From the NCBI GenBank assembly GCA_031257015.1, contig JAIRPK010000008.1:1-61232 (forward strand): 61,232 nucleotides of DNA. The letters run 5' to 3'. Source of the stretch: Tannerellaceae bacterium. Its GTDB lineage: Bacteria; Bacteroidota; Bacteroidia; Bacteroidales; Tannerellaceae. The position numbers and the translations under genes are program-made. Each line of letters starts with the position of its first letter. Position 1 is the stretch's first letter. The notes under the pieces are model-generated. The model had not been told where the DNA came from. It saw nothing but the letters and a program-made list of their open reading frames with translations, and made no database searches. Of the stretch, positions 1-8,672 are shown piece after piece.

Positions 1-1087
1 TGTTTTATCTGACAGGACTGTATAACGACATTTCCGAAGAAACCGCAGGGATAATCAGTTTCTGCATCGAAGAAGCCGACGGCGAAGAGTTGCAGAACAG
101 GTTGACGGCAATATCTGCCATGAGCAACGGCGAACCGGCTACAATTACGGTCGAAAAATCAGTTGAAGGAAACGGCAGCAATGTTTCGGACATGAAAAAA
201 GGCAAAGGCGCTGTCGTATTCAGCCTGCTGGTCAAGGAAGTCCGGCAAACGGTTCATCATGCCGTCGATACGGTAATGCCGCCAAATCTGCCGATGCTCG
301 ACAGCCTGATTGCCGCCGGTTTCAGGAATAAAAACATATCCGCCAGACTGTATTATTCGGAAATTATTGACATGAATACCGGTAACGTCATTGCCGCATC
401 ACGTCGACAGGAAGCGGGAATGAAAGGCAACGCCTTTGTGTATGAATATGATACGGAAAACGGATATGCCTACAAAATCCACACCTCGTCCATGACGCTG
501 GCAGCGCTGGAGCGCATGTCCGGCATCCTGCTGACAACTCTGCTGACTGCTCTTTTGCTCGGATACGCTTTCCGGTTTTTTATAAGAACGGCTGTCAGGC
601 AAAAAACGCTGGAAGAAATGAAACAGGATTTTACGAACAACATGACGCATGAACTGAAAACGCCCGTATCCATCGCCTATTCAGCCGTTGATGCGCTGTT
701 GAATTTCCGTCAGGGCGAAAGCGCCGAAAAGCGTCGGCAGTATCTGAATATCTGTATTGAGCAGCTGTCCCGACTTCGCGACCTTATCGAACAGATACTT
801 TCCGCAAGCATGGAACGCAGTAAAAACATTGTCCTCAAAAAGGAAAACGTTGCGCTCAAGCCGCTGTTTGCCCGCATTGCAGAACAGCAAAAACTGAATA
901 TCGACAAATGCGTTGATATTGATATTCTCGTCCAGCCTGAAAATCTGACCGTTTATGCTGACGCGACACACCTGTACAATATAGTCGCCAACCTGACCGA
1001 CAATGCGTAAAATATTCGTCGGGCAGCGTGAAAATCGGCATCAAATCGTATATCGACGGGAAATACTGCGTTTTTCTATTTATATAA
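1..1087 (+). pseudogene. Sensor histidine kinase, frameshifted and 3'-truncated (5' end outside window)
   Basis: The frame is open from the left window edge, so the gene begins upstream. It encodes a periplasmic sensor part, one membrane helix (codons about 510-580) and a HisKA domain whose H-box reads MTHELKTP, with the phosphoacceptor His codon at 648-650. The N-box then reads NLTDNA and stops at 1008-1010. Dropping into the next frame at 1010 restores KYSSGSVKIG, the normal continuation of an HATPase N-box (DNAIKYS), so one base has been lost. Even this corrected frame stops at 1085-1087, before the G1 (DxGxG), F and G2 boxes that complete the ATP site. Seven bases later the convergent neighbour ends. 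Two lesions therefore make it a dead kinase. No partner regulator is visible. Confidence is high for kinase identity and for the break. Confidence 0.85.
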
Positions 1088-1093
1088 ACATTG

Positions 1094-1738
1094 TTATTGC
1101 TTGCTGTTACGAGCGTCGATAAGGCGGCGCTTGAGGAACCATTGGCCGTCGTTCTTTACAAAGATGTATTCGTCGATGGTTCCACATTCGCAGTTGTAAT
1201 AGACGGTTGTTTCCAATTTCCCTGGTTGGATTTTCCATTGGTCGGTCGGTTCAGAAAAGTTCAGATGCTTATGATTGTCGCGGCTGATGAAATATCCTTC
1301 GGCTGGTTTATTGGAGGGGGAGAGATAAGAAACTCTCAGAGGGAACAAGATTCTGTCTAATTGAAATGTTTCGTCTGCACTAAATTTGTTGATGAAGGCG
1401 TCGAAATTTTCCTCTATGCTTTGTTTTTCCGTTATGTAATTTTGCTCGTAATAGTGATTTTCCACGTTGTCCTTCCATTCAAACGGGTCAGCAAGAAAAA
1501 CGTAAAGAGTGGCGGCTAAAAAGAACACTGTGCAGATTGAGGCGGCGAGGACTGTTTTGCCTATTATGCGACGGGAATGTCGGTTGGTGTAAGGCTCTTC
1601 TGAAACGCTTGCAGAGCGGCTTTTTCGTTTTGCATACGTTTTCTGTTGTGTTTCCAAGGCTGCCCCGCAGCATGTGCACCAAGAGGTGTCCGCTGGATTC
1701 CACTCCGAGCAAGAGCGACATTGTATAAAACGTTTCAT
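1094..1738 (-). CDS. Zinc-ribbon membrane protein with a DUF4348-like C-terminal domain
   Basis: The 214-residue protein opens with a zinc-ribbon-like Cys cluster (CRSCSEW...WCTCC, residues 7-24). A basic linker, one transmembrane helix (about residues 59-84) and a roughly 125-residue extracytoplasmic domain follow. The segment FQLDRILFPL and the C-terminal WFLKRRLID resemble the Bacteroidota domain of unknown function DUF4348, recalled by pattern and not searched. The likely topology is a cytoplasmic ribbon, one membrane pass and an exported domain. A TAnnTTTG -7 box lies 38-45 bases upstream. The gene is convergent with the broken histidine kinase, seven bases away. Function is unknown. Confidence 0.7.
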   Translation of the reverse strand: MKRFIQCRSCSEWNPADTSWCTCCGAALETQQKTYAKRKSRSASVSEEPYTNRHSRRIIGKTVLAASICTVFFLAATLYVFLADPFEWKDNVENHYYEQNYITEKQSIEENFDAFINKFSADETFQLDRILFPLRVSYLSPSNKPAEGYFISRDNHKHLNFSEPTDQWKIQPGKLETTVYYNCECGTIDEYIFVKNDGQWFLKRRLIDARNSKQ

Positions 1739-1775
1739 AAAGCTAACGATTTGTTCATTATTATTGTTTGTACGG

Positions 1776-1783
1776 CAAAAATA
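1776..1783 (-). promoter_or_regulatory. Bacteroidota -7 box (TATTTTTG) for the zinc-ribbon gene
   Basis: On the minus strand the bases read TATTTTTG, matching the Bacteroidota sigma-ABfr -7 consensus TAnnTTTG, 38 bases before the start codon at 1738. The -33 element is not convincing. Confidence 0.5.
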
Positions 1784-2014
1784 AAAAAAAAGAATAGAAT
1801 GGCAATTATTTTGTTGTTTTTAGAGCGTTTTTCCAATACCATGTTCGTGAAATTGTTTTTTTGTTTCCTATGATCATAATGGGGAGTTTTTTGATGAATG
1901 AACCATTTTTCCCGAACAGCCATTAAATGGAAGTTTGCAGTAGCAGTCTTCCCAAAAAAAATGTCTTTTTAGACTGGCCTGCAGACGGCGTTTTGTTTTT
2001 TTATATTAAATAAA
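1784..2014. other. AT-rich intergenic sequence, no gene recognised
   Basis: Homopolymer-rich DNA. A 62-codon minus-strand frame crosses it but has low-complexity FFFF content and no recognisable domain, so it is not called. Confidence 0.4.
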
Positions 2015-2222
2015 TTATTGAATACTTTCCGGGCCGTCGTTAAGGTATTTGATGAAAGCGTCCCATTCGACCTTGTGTGGAAAATATTAAATCATTGTAT
2101 CGCCAGCTAGCACGCGCAGAATAAACGTCGGCAATAAACGAAAAGTCCGAAAAGATGGTTTTCCAAGCTGCTGCTGATTCTTTTGATTCGCCTAAAGCTC
2201 TGGCGGTACTTGTTCCTAACAT
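2015..2222 (-). pseudogene. Decayed unidentified coding remnant
   Basis: On the minus strand one frame reads LGESKESAAAWKTIFSDF and continues to about position 2080. A neighbouring frame then gives KVEWDAFIKYLNDGPESIQ followed by a stop at 2015. The natural-looking peptide composition split over two frames suggests a former gene tail with a frameshift. The AAAWKTIF stretch loosely recalls Mutator/IS256 transposases, but too little remains to assign it. No promoter is visible. Confidence 0.3.
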
Positions 2223-2433
2223 GTCAGAAAAGGGGGAGAGCTATGCGCCGCGATGGATGATGTTTGCATCGGAAACATCCTGTTTATCCTGAACTCAGGT
2301 CAGTAATATCGACAATAGCGGAAATTATGTCTGGTAACGAAAAAAACGCTTCTTATCTAAAGCTCAATAAAAACAATTACGCGAATATCAATGTTGTGGA
2401 AGTGGATTAGTGTTGGAGACTGTAATTATTAGA

Positions 2434-2476
2434 ATATAGAAAAGCCTCTCCACAATGCAGAGAAGCTTTTCTATAT
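2434..2476 (-). terminator. Hairpin downstream of the GH92 gene
   Basis: Arms of about 17 bases (left arm begins ATATAGAAAAGC, right arm ends GCTTTTCTATAT) pair with one mismatch around a nine-base loop, 44 bases after the GH92 stop. Neither strand has a strong T-tract, so it may be a stabilising 3' hairpin rather than a strict intrinsic terminator. Confidence 0.5.
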
Positions 2477-2519
2477 CCTTCCAGACAAAATCAACACCCA
2501 TTTGCAGATCTGCCAAACC

Positions 2520-4802
2520 TCACTTGCCGTTGGTGAAAGAATATGGCCGATCGGCATCGGCAGCGCCACGTGTTTTATTAGGGATAGCGCTCATTCGGAA
2601 TACTAGCTCGCCACCGCTAAGAATGTCGTCATGGCGAATGTAGTTTTTTGTATAGGCACGACCGTTCAGGGTAGCGGCGTCAATGTAGATGTTTGCATCA
2701 CTGTTCTCCGGGGCGGAGATGATGAAGCGGCGACCGTTGGGAAGGTTGAGTATTGCACGTTTGAAGATGGGAGCACCGGTAACGTATTGATCAGTACCTG
2801 GGCATACGGGGTAGAAGCCCAAGGCGGAAAAGACATACCAGGCTGAAGTCTGGCCGTTATCCTCGTCGCCGCAATATCCATCGGGCGTCGGGGCGTAAAG
2901 TCGATCGATTACCTGGCGAACCCAATATTGCGCTTTCCACGGCGCACCGGCATAATTATACAGGTATATGGCATGTTGAACCGGCTGATTGCCATGAGCG
3001 TAGTTGCCCATGTTGACAAGGGTCATCTCGCGTATTTCATGGATGACTTGTCGGTAGTAGCTTGCATCGAAATGCGGAGGAACGGCGAACATTGAATCAA
3101 GCATCTGCACGAACTCCAACTTCCCGCCCATGAGGTCAATCAAGCCTTGAGGATCATGAAAAACAGACCAAGTGTAGTGCCAACTGTTTCCCTCCGTAAA
3201 GGCATCGCCCCATTTAAGTGGAGAAAATGGAGACGCAAAGCTGCCGTCGGCATTTCGGCCGCGCATCAGCCGGCTCTCCTTGTCAAAGAGGTTCTTATAA
3301 TTCCCTGCCCGCGAGGCAAAACGATCAATCTCCTCCTGCGGCCGCTTCAAAGCACGGGCAATCGTGTAGATGCACCAATCATTGTAGGAGTATTCCAGTG
3401 TCCGGGCTGCGCTCTCGCGAATCTTAACATCGTAAGGCACATAGCCCAGGCGATTATAGTGCTCATATCCCAGGCGACCGGTTGAGCGCACTTGCGGATG
3501 TACGCTCTCCGTACCGTGGAGAAGACCGGCGTAGAGTGTCTCAACATCGCTCGTGCGGATGCCTTTCATATAAGCATCCACCAGAACGGAGGCGGAATTG
3601 TTTCCAATCATGCAATCTCTGTGTCCGGGGCTTGCCCATTCGGGGAAAAAGCCACTCTCGCGATATGCGTTAAGCAGGCCTTCCTGAATTTCTCTGTTTA
3701 TGTCGGGATAGAGCATGTTCAGAAATGGGAACAGACTGCGGAACGTATCCCAGAAGCCGGTATCGGAAAACATGAAGCCCGGACGCACCTCGCCGTTATA
3801 TGGACTGTAATGCACCGTATCCCCGGCAGCAGTAATCTCGTACAGCTTACGGGGAAAAAGCAGCGAACGGTAAAGGCATGTGTAGAACGTACGATAGCGG
3901 TCTGTCGTGCCGCCTTCAACCCTGATGCGCCCCAGAGCCGTATTCCATGCCTCGCGACCTTTCTCGACGAGCGCATCAAAACTGTCGTCGCCAAGCTCCT
4001 TAAGGTTAGTCTCTGCCTGTTCAAGGCTGATGAACGAGGAGGCTGTTCGGGCATGAACCGTCTCGCCCCGACGGCAGCTGAAACCAATAATGGCTCCTGC
4101 ATGACGAGCAGTACATTCCATTGCATCCGAACTGAGAACACTGTCAGCCCATATATGGCTGCAATCAAAACTCTTGTCGAAGTCGATGACGAACCAGCAC
4201 TTGAAATTCTCCGGCGTTCCACCACTGTTCTGCGTAGTATAGCCTACTATGCGCCGGCGTTCAGGTATAATTTTCACATACGAGCCTTTGTCAAAAGCAT
4301 CCACGACAACGAAAGCGCTGTCCGTCGCAGGATAAGTAAACCGAAACATGGCAGCCCTCTCCGTAGGCGTCAGTTCGACAACGATGTCATGCTCGGCAAG
4401 ATACGTTTTGTAATAATAAGGCTTGGCCGTCTCTCCCTTATGCCCAAACCAGGATGCACGCTTGTCCTCGTCAAAGACGAGCCGCCCTGTTACAGGCATA
4501 AGCGAAAACTGGCCATAGTCATTAATCCACGGGCTGGGCTGATGCGTCTGCTTAAATCCTCTGATTTTATTAGCCGTATATGTATAGGCCCAGCCATTAC
4601 CGTTCTTCCCCGTCTGAGGCGTCCAAAAGTTCATACCCCACGGACGTGCAATTGCCGGATAAGTATTTCCGGCTGACAACTCGTAGCTGGATTCCGTTCC
4701 CATAAGGGGATTTACATAATCAACAGGCGAAAACTCCGTATCCGCCTTTGCTGCAATAGCCAAAGCAGCAAAGGCCGCCAATAAAAAAGCTCTTTTTCTC
4801 AT
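2520..4802 (-). CDS. GH92 family alpha-mannosidase, exported
   Basis: This is a full-length GH92 exo-alpha-mannosidase of about 760 residues. GH92 enzymes are calcium-dependent inverting hydrolases that trim mannose from N-glycans or yeast mannan. The start is taken at 4802 because the peptide from there (MRKRAFLLAAFAALAIAAKA) is a clean Sec signal. An in-frame Met at 4847 would only add a non-signal extension. The N-terminal beta-sandwich carries VNPLMGT and GNTYPAIARPWGM. The (alpha/alpha)6 domain has GNSWHYTW, which probably holds the general acid Glu, and CGDEDNGQTSAWYV, whose two Asp match the catalytic-base motif. No lipobox is present, so the protein is probably periplasmic. It is transcribed divergently from the GH3 gene, 345 bases away. 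No SusC/SusD pair is nearby. Linkage specificity cannot be read from sequence. Confidence 0.9.
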   Translation of the reverse strand: MRKRAFLLAAFAALAIAAKADTEFSPVDYVNPLMGTESSYELSAGNTYPAIARPWGMNFWTPQTGKNGNGWAYTYTANKIRGFKQTHQPSPWINDYGQFSLMPVTGRLVFDEDKRASWFGHKGETAKPYYYKTYLAEHDIVVELTPTERAAMFRFTYPATDSAFVVVDAFDKGSYVKIIPERRRIVGYTTQNSGGTPENFKCWFVIDFDKSFDCSHIWADSVLSSDAMECTARHAGAIIGFSCRRGETVHARTASSFISLEQAETNLKELGDDSFDALVEKGREAWNTALGRIRVEGGTTDRYRTFYTCLYRSLLFPRKLYEITAAGDTVHYSPYNGEVRPGFMFSDTGFWDTFRSLFPFLNMLYPDINREIQEGLLNAYRESGFFPEWASPGHRDCMIGNNSASVLVDAYMKGIRTSDVETLYAGLLHGTESVHPQVRSTGRLGYEHYNRLGYVPYDVKIRESAARTLEYSYNDWCIYTIARALKRPQEEIDRFASRAGNYKNLFDKESRLMRGRNADGSFASPFSPLKWGDAFTEGNSWHYTWSVFHDPQGLIDLMGGKLEFVQMLDSMFAVPPHFDASYYRQVIHEIREMTLVNMGNYAHGNQPVQHAIYLYNYAGAPWKAQYWVRQVIDRLYAPTPDGYCGDEDNGQTSAWYVFSALGFYPVCPGTDQYVTGAPIFKRAILNLPNGRRFIISAPENSDANIYIDAATLNGRAYTKNYIRHDDILSGGELVFRMSAIPNKTRGAADADRPYSFTNGK

Positions 4803-5147
4803 AATTGTAAATGATATTAATATATTAATGTATTTATTTTCTCTCATCGAAAGCTAAAATCATCCTCCCGCAAAGGAACAATATTTTGGGAACTTATAAT
4901 AATTAGATTTTCCGAGGCTTGCAATAGAGACGAAAGCGAAGTTTTCCTTAGCAAATGAACATTTCACCGAAGAAACAAAACAAAGAAAAAGCAATTATCC
5001 TCAGCCCTCTTTTATCAAAATCCATCCGCATCCATATTACAGTTGAATAACAGCCCATCGCCACTCCTCTTTACAGGATATATTCTAAATTTGTCGCCGG
5101 ATAACAACATTGAAATAAATTATTAATAATAAATAAATTATACCCTT
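4803..5147. promoter_or_regulatory. Divergent promoter region between GH92 and GH3
   Basis: For the GH3 gene a perfect -7 box TAAATTTG lies at 5086-5093, 55 bases before the ATG. For GH92 a one-mismatch box (TAGCTTTC on the minus strand) lies at 4849-4856, 47 bases before the chosen start. The rest is AT-rich with no gene. The shared intergenic space fits co-regulation of both glycosidases. Confidence 0.5.
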
Positions 5148-7766
5148 ATGAAGTGTAGAACATCATTTTATCTGCTCCTTGCCTCCTTCCTGACATTACT
5201 TGCCGGCTGCCGGCAAAGCTATGAATACCCATTCCTCGACCCCACCCTCTCTCCGTCGGAAAGAGCAGAGGACATCGTCTCCAGGCTTACGCTTGAAGAG
5301 AAAGTATCGCAAATGCTGAACTCAACGCCGGCCATCGAACGCCTCGGCGTTCCTCCATACGACTGGTGGAACGAATGTTTGCACGGCGCCGGAGTGAGCT
5401 GTCATGACTATACGCCCACGGTCTATCCGCAAGCAATCGGACTGGCCGCCGGATGGGATACCGCCGCTGTCAAACTGATGGCAAGCTATACATCCGACGA
5501 AGTACGAGCTATCTACAACACCGCCCAGGCCAAACAGGACTACCGCATCTTCAGAGGATTGACATGCTGGTCGCCCAATATCAACATCTTCCGCGACCCG
5601 CGATGGGGACGAGGGCAAGAGACTTACGGCGAAGACCCCTTCCTGACAGCCAGTATGGGACGCAACTTTGTCGCCGGATTGCAGGGCGACGACCCGCATT
5701 ACCTCAAAGTCGCCGCCTGCGCCAAGCATTATGCCGTGCACAGCGGGCCGGAAGCTAAACGCCACGTGTTTAACGCCGAAATCAACGATTACGACCTCTG
5801 GGATACCTACCTGCCCGCCTTCCGCTCCCTTGTTGTCGACGCCAAAGTCGCCGGAGTAATGTGCGCCTACAATGCTTATGAAGGAAAGCCCTGCTGCGGA
5901 AGCGACAAACTCCTCATTGACATCCTGCGCAATACATGGAACTTCAACGGCTACGTCACATCCGACTGCGGGGCAATCAATGACTTTTACAATAACCACA
6001 AAACCCATCCCGACGCCCCCAGCGCAGCAGCCGACGCCGTTATCCACGGCACTGACGTCGATTGCGGCCAGGAAGCATACATGGGACTCATCCAAGCCGT
6101 AAAAGACGGCAAGATAACCGAAGCCCAGATTGACGTCTCCCTCCGGCGCCTCTTTGAAATCCGCTTCCGCCTCGGAATGTTCGACCCGAAGGAACGAGTT
6201 CCATTTTCCCAAATTGACTCAACGAACCTGGACAACCCCGAACACAAGGCGCTTGCCCTCAAAATGGCTCAACAGGCTATCGTCATGCTCAAAAACGATG
6301 GGACACTGCCTCTCAAAAAAGAAGGAATAAAGAAAATAGCCCTCGTCGGCCCCAACGTCGATCGCCCGGAAGTCCAGCTGGGCAATTACAACGGATACCC
6401 GAAAAAAAGCTACACCCCGCTTGACGGCTTGAGAAGCAAGCTTCCCGACGTTGAAATCGTACATGTTCAAGGCTGCGACTATACAAATCCGGGATACATC
6501 GTCAATCTGGACATGGATAAATACATCACCTCGCCGGACGGCCAGGGCGAAGGATTCAAGGTCACATTCTACAACAATACCGCCCTTCAGGGAGAACCGA
6601 TATACACAGGTTACAGCAAGTCAATAAACTACGAAAGGCGCAACGACGAGAACAACCCCATCGCCCAGGGCGTTAACCTCAACGACCATTCCGGCCGCTT
6701 TGAAGGCATATTTACATCTCCCATCAGCGGCGAAATAGAGATGAAGTTCCAGTTCGACGACGGCTACCGCTTTTACATCGACGGCAAAATCGTATGCGAA
6801 GACTTCAACCGCCATACAATGGACAATTATACATATATCATGAAAGCCGAGAAAGGAAGAAAATACAATCTCAAAGTCGAATACGTGCAGCACGAAGGAG
6901 GCTCAAGAATCATCCTCGAAGCCTACCAGCACTTCATCCGAACAACGGCAGAATTTCTCTCCCAGGTCAATGACGCCGACATTATCATATTCGTCGGAGG
7001 AATCTCTCCTCGCATCGAAGGAGAAGAGAGCAGCGTCGAACTCCCCGGATTCTATCGCGGAGACCGCACCTCAATCATGCTTCCGCAAATACAGGCAGAC
7101 CTCGTCAAAGCCCTCAAAACAACCGGCAAACCTGTCATCCTGACCCTTATGACCGGAAGCGCAATAGCTCTCCAGCCGGAAGTGCAAAACGTCAATGCAA
7201 TTGTCAACACATGGTACGGAGGCGAATTTGCAGGCAATGCGCTCGCCGACGTCCTCTTCGGCGACTGCAACCCCTCCGGCCATCTCCCCGTAACCTTCTA
7301 CGCAAGCGACAAGGATTTGCCGGACTTTGAAGATTACAAAATGGGCAACCGCACCTACAAATACTTCAGCGGAAAAACACAATACCCATTCGGCTTCGGC
7401 CTTAGCTACACCAACTTCTCATACCAGTGGGACGCCAAGCCCGAAACTGCCTTCACCGCCGACGGCGTAATAAACTGCTCGGTAAACATAACGAACACAG
7501 GCACAGTCGCCGGAGATGCCGTTCCTCAAGTATACGTCAAATATCCCGGCGGCTACAAACTCCCCGTCAGACAGCTCGTCGCCTTCGATCGCAAGCATCT
7601 CGCCCCAGGCGAAACATACCGCATGGACATCTTCATTCCGGTTGTTGACCTCGCCAAGTGGAACATGGGAAGGAAAGCCTTCGCCCTTGCCCAAGGCTCA
7701 TACACCATCTACGCCGGCTCGCACGCCGAGGATGAAGCCGCAATAGCCACCTTCGAGCTTAGATAA
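5148..7766 (+). CDS. GH3 family glycosidase lipoprotein with inserted PA14 domain
   Basis: The 872-residue protein is probably a beta-xylosidase, beta-glucosidase or arabinosidase acting on oligosaccharides. A lipoprotein signal ends LLAGC with the lipidated Cys at residue 21, so the enzyme is membrane-anchored. The N-terminal GH3 barrel runs to about residue 340 and has the nucleophile Asp273 in YVTSDCGAI, a form common in xylosidase-type GH3s. The second domain begins near AIVMLKNDGTLPL and is interrupted by a PA14 domain (about residues 460-590) with FYNNTALQGEPIY and FDDGYRFYIDG. It resumes at DADIIIFVGG and has PFGFGLSYT near the end. A fibronectin-III-like tail follows. PA14 inserts usually shape substrate binding. 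A strong terminator follows. Exact substrate is uncertain. Confidence 0.9.
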   Translation: MKCRTSFYLLLASFLTLLAGCRQSYEYPFLDPTLSPSERAEDIVSRLTLEEKVSQMLNSTPAIERLGVPPYDWWNECLHGAGVSCHDYTPTVYPQAIGLAAGWDTAAVKLMASYTSDEVRAIYNTAQAKQDYRIFRGLTCWSPNINIFRDPRWGRGQETYGEDPFLTASMGRNFVAGLQGDDPHYLKVAACAKHYAVHSGPEAKRHVFNAEINDYDLWDTYLPAFRSLVVDAKVAGVMCAYNAYEGKPCCGSDKLLIDILRNTWNFNGYVTSDCGAINDFYNNHKTHPDAPSAAADAVIHGTDVDCGQEAYMGLIQAVKDGKITEAQIDVSLRRLFEIRFRLGMFDPKERVPFSQIDSTNLDNPEHKALALKMAQQAIVMLKNDGTLPLKKEGIKKIALVGPNVDRPEVQLGNYNGYPKKSYTPLDGLRSKLPDVEIVHVQGCDYTNPGYIVNLDMDKYITSPDGQGEGFKVTFYNNTALQGEPIYTGYSKSINYERRNDENNPIAQGVNLNDHSGRFEGIFTSPISGEIEMKFQFDDGYRFYIDGKIVCEDFNRHTMDNYTYIMKAEKGRKYNLKVEYVQHEGGSRIILEAYQHFIRTTAEFLSQVNDADIIIFVGGISPRIEGEESSVELPGFYRGDRTSIMLPQIQADLVKALKTTGKPVILTLMTGSAIALQPEVQNVNAIVNTWYGGEFAGNALADVLFGDCNPSGHLPVTFYASDKDLPDFEDYKMGNRTYKYFSGKTQYPFGFGLSYTNFSYQWDAKPETAFTADGVINCSVNITNTGTVAGDAVPQVYVKYPGGYKLPVRQLVAFDRKHLAPGETYRMDIFIPVVDLAKWNMGRKAFALAQGSYTIYAGSHAEDEAAIATFELR

Positions 7767-7796
7767 ACCCCACAAACGGCGACAGCCTCGCCCCTC

Positions 7797-7842
7797 AAAG
7801 GGGGATGCGCCCAACATTCACGGGCAGCATCCCCCTTTTTCT
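7797..7842 (+). terminator. Strong intrinsic terminator after GH3
   Basis: The arms AAGGGGGATGC and GCATCCCCCTT, extended by GCCC/GGGC, close on a short loop and are followed by five T, 30 bases after the GH3 stop. It separates the GH3 transcript from the tandem array. Confidence 0.85.
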
Positions 7843-7903
7843 TCCCCAGCCCCTGACCTTCTCTCGCATCTTTCTAAAGATTGCGAAACATATCAGCCAT
7901 TTC

Positions 7904-8407
7904 CGTCGCGTGCGCCGAGAGTTTCGTCGCGTGCGCCAAGAGTTCCGTCGCGTGCGCCGAAGGTTCCGTCGCGTGCGCCAAGAGTTCCGTCGCGTGCGCC
8001 GAGAGTTTCGTCGCGTGCGCCGAGAGTTCCGTCGCGTGCGCCGAAGGTTTCGTCGCGTGCGCCGAGAGTTCCGTCGCGTGCGCCGAAGGTTTCGTCGCGT
8101 ATTCCAATGGCTTGCGAGCTAGCTCCGGAAGTTTGCGAGCTGGCTCTGAAAGTTTGCGAGCTGGCTCTGAAAGTTTGCGAGCTAGCTCTGGAAGTTTGCG
8201 AGCTAGCTCTGGAAGTTTGCGAGCTAGCTCTGGGAGTTTGCGAGCTAGCTCTGGAAGTTTGCGAGCTAGCTCTGGGAGTTTGCGAGCTGGCTCTGGAAGT
8301 TTGCGAGCTAGCTCTGGAAGTTTGCGAGCTAGCTCTGGAAGTTTGCGAGCTAGCTCTGGAAGTTTGCGAGCTAGCTCTGGGAGTTTGCGAGCTAGCTCCG
8401 GAACAGC
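7904..8407. repeat. Composite 21-bp tandem array, locus 1 (10 A-type then 14 B-type units)
   Basis: There are 24 consecutive units in one unbroken 21-bp register. Units 1-9 (from 7904) start CGTCGCGTGCGCC and end with GTT plus T or C. Unit 10 (8093-8113) is a degenerate transition. Units 11-24 (from 8114) start GCGAGCTAGCT or GCGAGCTGGCT and end AGTTT, the last being partial. A and B agree at about 10 of 21 positions. B holds the perfect palindrome GAGCTAGCTC. At least five of the six frames are open across most of the array. One encodes heptads such as CELALEV on the plus strand, another ELARKLP on the minus strand. The array lies between the GH3 terminator and the GH127-like start, with 265 bases of unassigned DNA after it. 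No spacers or cas genes are present. Confidence 0.95.
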
Positions 8408-8672
8408 CTCCTCTAAAGACAATCCATTCGGCGCAAGCGCAGGAACACGGCGAACAGCCTCCCGGATGTCCGGGAAGTAGGGAATCATCCAAAGAGGCTA
8501 TATTTGCAGCATAAATAAGGAAACTCCTGAAAAATGTTTTTTATTTGTTACAAGTCTTCGACAAAATGCTCATTTCCTAAAGCAAGCTCCACTTTTGTCC
8601 ATGCCGCAAGCCTTTAAGAATCTAATTTTTAGAAGTTCCCATGAGTTAAACATCATAATAAAAGTTAAAAAC

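Noticed and set aside
3492..4676. Long open frame (394 codons) antisense to the GH92 gene
   Set aside because: It lies wholly inside a well-supported GH92 gene, has no domain or signal, and its composition is that of a reverse-strand shadow.
5322..6212. Long antisense open frame (296 codons) inside the GH3 gene
   Set aside because: Shadow of the GH3 coding sequence with no motif; the GH3 frame carries the catalytic and signal features.
7805..8122. Arginine-rich 105-codon frame (FRRVRRE repeats)
   Set aside because: It is one of several open frames produced by the 21-bp array; it stops at the A-to-B switch and is not the frame shared with locus 2.
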